Positions 53,201-62,200 of a stretch of 64,000 nucleotides of DNA are shown piece by piece (the first letter of the stretch is position 1; every line of letters begins with the position of its first letter). Under the pieces are notes generated by a model. That model made no database searches. It worked only from the letters and a program-made list of their open reading frames with translations, and was not told the DNA's origin. The stretch lies in contig OX104132.1 in the NCBI GenBank assembly GCA_944470555.2, positions 5,217,755 to 5,281,754 of the forward strand. The letters are read 5' to 3'. Made by a program: the position numbers and the translations under genes. This DNA is from Heterobilharzia americana (lineage: Eukaryota > Platyhelminthes > Trematoda > Strigeidida > Schistosomatidae).

Positions 53201-56200
53201 AGATATTCAACGTTTAGGAAATGTCAAGGAGTGAATAAATCTTTGCCATTCTGGTGGATTTTCAACCATGTCACCACTGATTTCTATTGTCTCGGGAACC
53301 CGATCCATGAACTGATGACACGTCCTGGTCTAGCCATCTTGGACCCTGTTCCAACTGAATCCAACTTGGAACGTCGAAGAAGTCCATTGCTCGGCATGCA
53401 TAGTACGTGTCCAAACCATCTTAGTTGATTAAGATTCACATTCTGTTGGTTAACCGACGTAGACAATTCTTGAATACTTCTGAAGGCTTGGTCAACTTTA
53501 AATTGTAGGTTTATGAACAATGTATTCATTAAAACTGAGTGACTGATTGGTTTCGTATTTCTTTCGCCAACATTTTTACCAACGATGGCATAGCGGTAAC
53601 CGTTTTTCTACAATACAATATTACCTCGCTTGGTTAACTAGTTCACTAGTTACTAGCCGGCCCTAAGCCCGGGTCAAGAGGGAAGGTTGAGCGTAGGGCT
53701 AGCAACCCTACCCCGTAAAACCAACCCAGCCTCTAAAGAAACTTCAGAGCACAAAATTTAAAAAATAAAAACAATATTATTCCTCGCTGAAATCGGAAAG
53801 GCGAAATGACGCCAGTTGGTGAAAGCCTTCAGGAAGCCAATTGGTCGATATGTCTTCTCTCGATGAAAGCGAAAGTAAACATGAGGACATGGAATGTCCG
53901 CACCATGTTGGAACCCAAATGAGATGTGACGAGTTGGGCGTCCGACGGTGACATGGAGGAGATCTTGTGAGGAAGGAATGAAGGCTTCTGGGCTGTTGTA
54001 GATCCAGGTTCAAAAGTTTGCAGAGACGAGAGTGGAATGGAGACGTGCTACTGAAGCCCTATGTTCCATTAGGAACCCAAGGGACAAATAATAATAATAA
54101 TAATCCAATCCATACTAAATAATATTCTCTTCATTAACATTCTCTTATTTGATTCAATGATACCGTCAATGATAAGTTGAATTTTTAATGGTTATTGTTT
54201 AATTAAATTTAGATACTTGTATATTGGACAAGAAAGAGCATACTAGACATCGACACTGTTCAAATTCAAATGGTTTCAGTGATAATCACAATTCTATGCA
54301 CAATACAGACAAGCCTATTACAGAAGTATCCGATTGTGTTCAACATCCAGATTGTAATTCACAAGCATCTATATCTAGTTCTCGTGATAGCTCTGATTCA
54401 TGTGATTGTATTGTTCATCAGGTAAGCAATTCCTACATATCTATCAGTTGCCGAATAAATGATTAGATATTGTTAATATTTGTTACCAGCAACGGAGTCT
54501 TGCTGTTTGCACATGGGCCTATATGCCGGTAGTGTATGATAAGTTCAGTTCAATGTACAATGGAACACTTCAAGCTAAAAAATTTAAACTATACCCGTCG
54601 CACAAGAAATGGTTATCTTGACTGAGTAGTTAATGGATAACGCTCCAATATTTGAAGTGGTGGTTGCTGTGGGAACACCCCAACACTTGTTAACTGAGAG
54701 AGGCGCGGATACATGTTTGCCTGGAGAGTCGTAAGTAGGGCGAAATGGACATCTTGGATTCCACTGCTAGTCATTATCCACCCTTAATGTCAAAATAAAA
54801 CTATTGATCTCACATCAAGGTATTCACACAAAAACCTATATGCCAACTGTGGTCGTTGAAATTCGATCTGAATGAACGATGGGCAACTACATACTACAAC
54901 ATCGAATCTGCTAGACTTTATTTATTGTATAAGGGGAAATTAGTGGATATCTTTAACTAACTCGATAATATTACATAGTAGTGAGACGTGTTTTATTGAT
55001 TTTGATTGGTTAAAAGCAATCATCCGTAGATGATTGGAAGTGTAAATGGAAGTAGTCAATACCTTGATGTCAACAGCTGTCATGGACTCATCTTCTATTG
55101 ACTGTTAACAAGAGAACTGTTTTTCAGAATACAGTAAATATGAACAGTTATAAAGTTGAATGATGAATTCAGTTATAAATATACTGAATACGATACTGAT
55201 AACCATAAGTTATTATTATTCATCCAGCTCTAAATAACATCTTTAGGATATAATTTAATCAAAATAAAGTTTTATGGATCAGAGCATATCCTGTAACGTA
55301 GTGAATTTCTGTGCTCTGATTGTCTTTCTCATTCGTACAGATGAAAATCGACAGGTTGCCGTTGCTTTTCACCTTCAAATGATCTCAAGAGCATTGGTGG
55401 TTTACATTCACCAATAACATTTACCTCATTGTCGTAACGCGTTTATCTAACCTTAATTGTTGTCTTCTTGTTGTTTCTATCATCTCATCATTGAGTGAAC
55501 TGAATTGATCGGCCTCGATATTGCTTGTGTTTGTTTTATATTATAGTGATGGATAGTGGACCAGTTGCGGAACACAGGATATGCGTTTCGTCCTATTTGG
55601 GACTCGTCAACCTAATGTACTTGCCTCCCAGTGAGCGACTTTGTCCCCACACTATGGCTTCAACTTGAAACGAATCGCTTCAAATGCCAGAGAATAAAAA
55701 ATTAACACTTTTAAATAAGCGAAAATCCGTTGAAATTTCGAAGAGAATGAAATATACTTAGGTGCAGGCTATACTTCAAGTTGGGTTGTTCTGTCACTGG
55801 ACAGTTCCATTACAAGTAGTATCCGAATTATATCGACCAAGTCTACATTGTATTCGATGAGTATTACGCCTAAGCAATATGTTATTAACTGTTGTCCAGT
55901 GAGCGATCAGTTTATGTGATCCATTTCTCCAAGAGTGTCGGACATCACTCGTATAGCTTAATACCAATATATGTTGACGATGCCAATATCTCTATGAACA
56001 CGTGTCTCTTTTCGACTTTTGATACATCTAACTACCATTAGTCGGAAACGATAACATTTCACTGTATAGTTTTCTGTTAGTTGCCTCTAATCATCTAAAA
56101 TTGAGTATATGAAATTCATTAGATTAATGTCGACTAATCTGCAAATTGTATTGTGGAATGCGCAGAATTTCATACCATTTATGCATTATTTATTTTATCC

Positions 56201-59200
56201 TTATATTGCCAATATATGATGAAAATATTGTACGATTTTTACTGCAAGAAAAACGGATTCATTTCAAAGTGGGGTGTCTCCGAAATCAAGGACGTTTAGC
56301 CAAACATCAATTTAGATACTCGGATCATTGGTACAACAACTTAACTTTAAAGTAATAAATATTGATCTCGAAACCCACCTCACCTACTTCGACCTGGTTT
56401 TATCATTAGCTTACACATAACAACTGTATCTCTTATCCTAATTTATGAATAAATATGCCAGGTTGAGGTACTTCGTTATTATACCCTAAATAAAGATATT
56501 TATTTAATTATACCTGATTAGGTAACATGACGAAAAAAGTTGAACAAACACTCGGTTCCAACAGTTAAGTTGTGTTGAAGCGACCAGTAAGATTAACTTG
56601 TTTCTAACTTCTCTCTTTCTATTTTATCAAGTTTTATTAAGCAGATATTTCTTTTTGACTGAATGAAACATTAAAGCAACGTTGGACCTCTCACACAAGT
56701 GCTTCATCTCAAGTTGTTACACTTAACAGTAGTACACAAAGACCAGGTGGATAGAAAAAGAGTGGTATCTAAGGTGATAAAAGTTAGTACAGATATTCAA
56801 GCTTCAGAAGATGTCAGAGAGTGAATACAACTGCGTCATTATCAACGATTTTTACCAATATCGCCAAAAGTTCTAAACCACTAATTTCTATTGTCTCGTG
56901 GAACCTGACTAGGTGGTCTACATTATCCCACACGACTCAAACCATCAGTTAAAAACTTTATGGACTAGTGACACGTCCTAATCTGGCCACACTGAACCCT
57001 CTTCCAACCTAATCCAGCTTCTCATAGCGTGACACATTGAGTTACGGAGTGGTCGAGCATGTGCAGTTCATGTTCAAGCCATCTCAGTCGACTACGGTTC
57101 AATTCACAACCTCTCCAATCGACTTGGCTGTTTTGTCCAGTACCTTTTGCCTGAAGTCAGCATTGTTCACATGATGGTTTCCTTTTGAGAATGACATTGA
57201 AACTTTTCCTTTTACTATTGTAAATATAGGTATTCTTCGGTGATTTAGAGTCTGTCATATCTTATGAAGGTTGTGAACATAGATCATCAACAGTTGACCC
57301 TTTCTTAGATTTATCTTTGGATGTTATTCAACGTGGTTCAACATCACTACAAGCCTGCTTAACATCTTATTTTAGACCTGAGTCAATTGATGGCTTAATT
57401 TGGTGTTCTCAGTGTAATGTTGGTCGACCAGCAGTAAAACAGTTCAGTTTACTACACTTACCAAATGTGTTGTGCTTTTATCTGAAAGTAAGTCATATCA
57501 TTTCAAAGTTTTCTGTTCATTTTTCTGACTATTAACATTCCAATGAGGTTGTATACCACTTTTGTGAATAACATGACTTCTCTGTAACCCATCTATCGTG
57601 TCATTATCATCAATATCAACATAGGACCAGGCATTACTGCGCAACGGTCCAACTTGCCACACGTCATATGAGTACATGAAGTAAAAAGGCAGCAAGGTGC
57701 AAGATGAAGAAGAGAAAATCCAGTCAAAAGAAATATAAAGTAGTAAAAGAGAGAAAAGAAGAATGAGAAAATGATGAGATTCGGTATAGCGTTGTTAAGA
57801 TGAGGATAATGTGTGTGGGGATACATGTGCACCACTGACTTCTATTGTGAGCCATGCCATCACCTAGAGTCAGTCCCCATCCACTAGTTCCTCTTGTCCC
57901 ACGGACTCCAGCTGGCTAGTGTGCATTGCCCCACATGACTGAAACAAACAGTCGAAGACTTCATACATTGATGCCATGTTTTAGTCTGACCGCCTCGAGC
58001 TCTTTCCCATCCTGAACTTCTTCGTTCAACATTGTGTGACGAGGCAGACGGCAAGTAGGTATACGTGTCCCAACCATCTTAGTGGATGAAGGTTTACAAC
58101 CTCGTCAACTGATTTACCTCTATTCCCTAAAACTCTACACCTGACGTCTGTGTTACTCACGTGGTGACACCACGGAATACGGCTTATGCTACGAAGGCAA
58201 GGGTGGTCAAACACTTGAAGCCGTCTCATGTCTTCCACCTTCAGTGGCCATATTTCACAGCTATAGAGTAGAACAGAGTTGACCATTGTGCAATACACGC
58301 GACCCTTAACAGACAGTCGGATATCACGGGGGCGCCATAGATGGCGTAGGTTGGCGAAGGCCAGCAGAGCCTTTTGTATTCGTGCAGAGATTTCATCGGC
58401 CACTGAGCCACCAGGGTTGATCCTACTTCCCAGGTAAGTGAAGTGGTTGAAACACTTAATCACTACACTCTCTATTGTTAGCTGAGGCACCGTTGAAGAC
58501 CAATCCTGGAGCAACAGTTTGTGTTTGGGTGGTGAGAAACGCATCCCAGACATTCTCAAATTGCTATTCAAAGTGTCCAGAAGACTGCATCTTATCAGCG
58601 TCTTCACCTAACAGGATGGTGTCATCTGCTTATTTTAGGTCTAACGGAAATTCTCCTGTGATTAGATCAACGTCTGTGTAACTTAGTGACGAGAGGGAAA
58701 CCTCCATAAAAATATCTATGATAAAAGTGAATAAGAATGGAGAGAGTGGGCACTCTTGACGGACAGCATTCTATGAGCACAGGTCCCTGGACGTCTCACC
58801 ACAGGCTCTAACATGCCCATAAATGTCCTAGTGGAGAGCCTTCAATAAGGTGATGTACTTACTCGGCACTTCTTTCACTGAAAGACATTGCCATAAGACT
58901 TCTGGATCAACGGAGTCGAATGCCACCTTCAGGTCGTGAAATACAGCTAGTGCCGGTCGTCTGTAAGCGTGTCTATGTTCTAGGATCTGGCGCAGTGCGA
59001 ATATTTGGTCGATACACCCGCCGCCGGGTCTAAGTCCTGCCTGGCTTTCTCTGGCTTGCTGTTTCCGAGCTCCATTCAGGCGTCGAGCAATTATAGAACC
59101 TAGGATCTTGGACGCTGTGTTCGTCAGGCTGCTTCCTCTGTGGTTATCACAAGAGGACTTCTCACCTTTCTTGAAGACTGGGATAATCAGTGACTTAGAC

Positions 59201-62200
59201 CAGTCGGAGGGGATCGTATTTGATTCCCATATACTGGTTAACACTTCCGTTAAGCTAACTAAGAGCATTCCACCACCATCCTTGTAAACTTCAACAGGTA
59301 GTCCGTCTGGTCCTGCCGCCATTCCTCGTTTCAGGTTACCTACAACTTTCTCGACTTCTGCAAGTATCGGGGGGCCTATCTCAGTTTTCCATTCAGGATC
59401 CGACTGGATAGTGGGCAACATAATGGTGGCAGTTAAACTGTTCCTCGAAGTATTCTGCCCATAGTTCCAGTTGTCTTCTCTGCGAGTGGATCGCAGATCC
59501 ATCCTTCTCCGCTATAGCCTCACTAACTGATGTTAACCTTTTCCCCAGTCTCCTTAATAAGTCTAAATAACTGTCTACTGTTACCAATCGCCGCTGCCTT
59601 TTCCATCTCTTTAACCTTCGCTACCCACCACTGTTCGCGGTCGTTGCTCAAACTTTTTCTTAATCTACTCTTAAGTTGCGCTCGCTCTTCACTGTACTCA
59701 AAGCCTTCAGGCAGGGATGCGTTTGCATGCATCCGTTAGTTCGGAAGAAGCTGCTGATATCCACTGGCTCTTTTTAGCCACTCTTTCGGAGTCGGCTACG
59801 ATGCCCAGCGCTGCTTTTACAGCAGACTGGAGATGGCACCAAGCTTTTTCTGGATGATTGATAGTCTTCTGTTCCAATAACTGCCTAGTCAACTTCTCAC
59901 TGAAAGCGGCCCTGGTGTTTTCGTTGTCCAGCAGCACTCGTGGTCGTTTTGTTGCCAAATTTTTCTTACGTCCATTGAGATGCAGGCATATACGCACTCG
60001 GACCAACGCGTGGTTGCTATCCAGGCATGTACTCCAGAAGGAGCGGCAGTCTTCCACCGATTCTGTACAGCAATGACTAATAGCAATGTGGTCTATCTGT
60101 GTCCATCGCTAAGTTGAGCTCGGTGAACGCCACGTCAGACAGTGTCTTTTCTTATGTCTGGAATTTGTGCTAGCTAAAAATGGGAGGTTATCTGAGCACA
60201 GTTGTAGTAGGCGATCACCGTTATCTGTTCGTCTAGCCGGGATTCCAAAAGTGCCACCTAAGTGCCTTTCTTCCCCACTCAGTCTACCCACCTGTGCATT
60301 GATGTCACCTGCAACAACCACCACGTCCGAACGTTTGGCTTTCAAGAGGAGACTAGACAGTTTACGGTAGAACTCGTCCTTCACTTCATCTGAGCTGCAA
60401 TCAGTGGGTGCGTAAGCAGAGATTACAAAGAGACAACGGCGAGTCTCCCTATTGCTTTTAGTTCTCACTGTGCCATTCAGTCGGATAGCGCAGAGGCGAC
60501 TATCAACTGGGATCTAGTCTAGTGGTGGGTTTCCTGCCCTAGTGCTTAATGCTGTGGCAACACCTGCAAGACCGCGAGAGCTAGCTATCGGATCTCCAGA
60601 AACTCGGAGGGTGAATTTTGCGGATTCACCAAATTGGTCAGTAGAGGTCAGGTGAATAACCGCACTTGGGTCCTGTATGCGTGTCTCACAAACACAGTAC
60701 ACATCTATGGCCCGAGTTGCTGGAGTTTTTGCCAACGAAGCCTGTTGACCAATTTGACAGAGGGTGTGGACATTGAAGGCTGCAATATGTAATTTGGAGC
60801 GTGGTTTAAGGAGACCAGTGATGCTGTTCTGTGAACTCAGATCGTTATCAAAGGCTGCAGAACTAGGGGAAATTAAAGATGATGTAGTATTGTTAATAGG
60901 GAGACATGAAGGAAGATTAGGAGGTAATGAGGGGCGAGGTGGATAGCAGTCTGAGGAAACTTGAGTACCGATCGAGTTGTGAGGGCGGTTGACACTTCTT
61001 GGTTTCCCACACCATGGGAGGTTATTTCTTCTTAAAGTACTTGAGGGAGATTTATGTGACTGGATCCCGTCGGACATCTACTTGAGACTTGTCACATCCA
61101 GCCTTTTGTGTATGGTTATTTTGGGTCCGTATGGTCGAAAAGAAACGACGAGTCACGTGTCAACCGGACTGAGATTTTTTCTTTGACAGTTCATAAGACT
61201 CTTAATTTTGTTAGCAGCTTCATTTTTCATGAGTATTATTAAATTGAATATGTTTCACAATGCTCTAAGGTTCTATAGGTATTTGATTCTCCATGAAACG
61301 ACAGTCTGTTACCAGAGTACTGAAAAGGAAATACAGAGATGTGATTTTCGTATTCGGAGCTTCGGTTCATCGGCTCTTGAAGATGACTTTCAACCGACTG
61401 GTCATGGGTTCTAACTCCTCTCCATGTACTGAGGTTTGAGTAGTCAAGTAATGAAATCCTTATCCCTTACACAATATATGTGGCTCATTACCTACATGAC
61501 GAAGTACACAAGGTTGGTTGATTCATTTCGATTTGAATTCTCGAAATGTAAGGAGAAACTATTTTTACCAAAAACTTCACCAACGCACTATAACTGTCTG
61601 CACAGTTATTATTTCCACACTATGTATGCCTTAAGGTGTTCAAGTGTTAATATTTATCCTGCCTCCTCTCTCTCTTTCTCTACCCCCTCTCTCTCTATGT
61701 ATCATTATTTCCACATACTCTTACCTTGAGAAGTCGGAGGTTCCTAAGTTTATATTCATTAACATGTGTATAACAAAGTTAAACAAGAATGACAATAAAA
61801 AGCATTCTTAAAGGACACCACTGGTTGTCGTTGACTTTAGACGACAAATCTACATCAGCTCTTACATGACTGTGTGATTTCGAAGAAGATTCCTCTTGGT
61901 TGGGCAGTGATAATGAATTCAATTTTTTTTGCCTGCTTAGTGGTATCCAACGCTGGAAATCGATATTTCACCATTGTCCTCCACTTTTTAGTTATCACGA
62001 AGTTTTGAACTTTTCATATCCATCCACTGTTCTAGGACTTGTTGACCATTGGGTTAACGGTAATTTAACTAACATATTTATTTATATACTGAAGGGAACA
62101 TAACTTTAGCTTCAGACATTTTATTACGGTAACCCATTATGATTGCCTTTTGTACACAGAACATCTGTTTTCACACAGATTATGCATAATTTACTAGAAA

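Noticed and set aside
53600..54120. Target-site duplication around the deleted RTE copy
   Set aside because: Flanks (…tacaatacaatatt and ccaatccatac…) share no convincing direct repeat.
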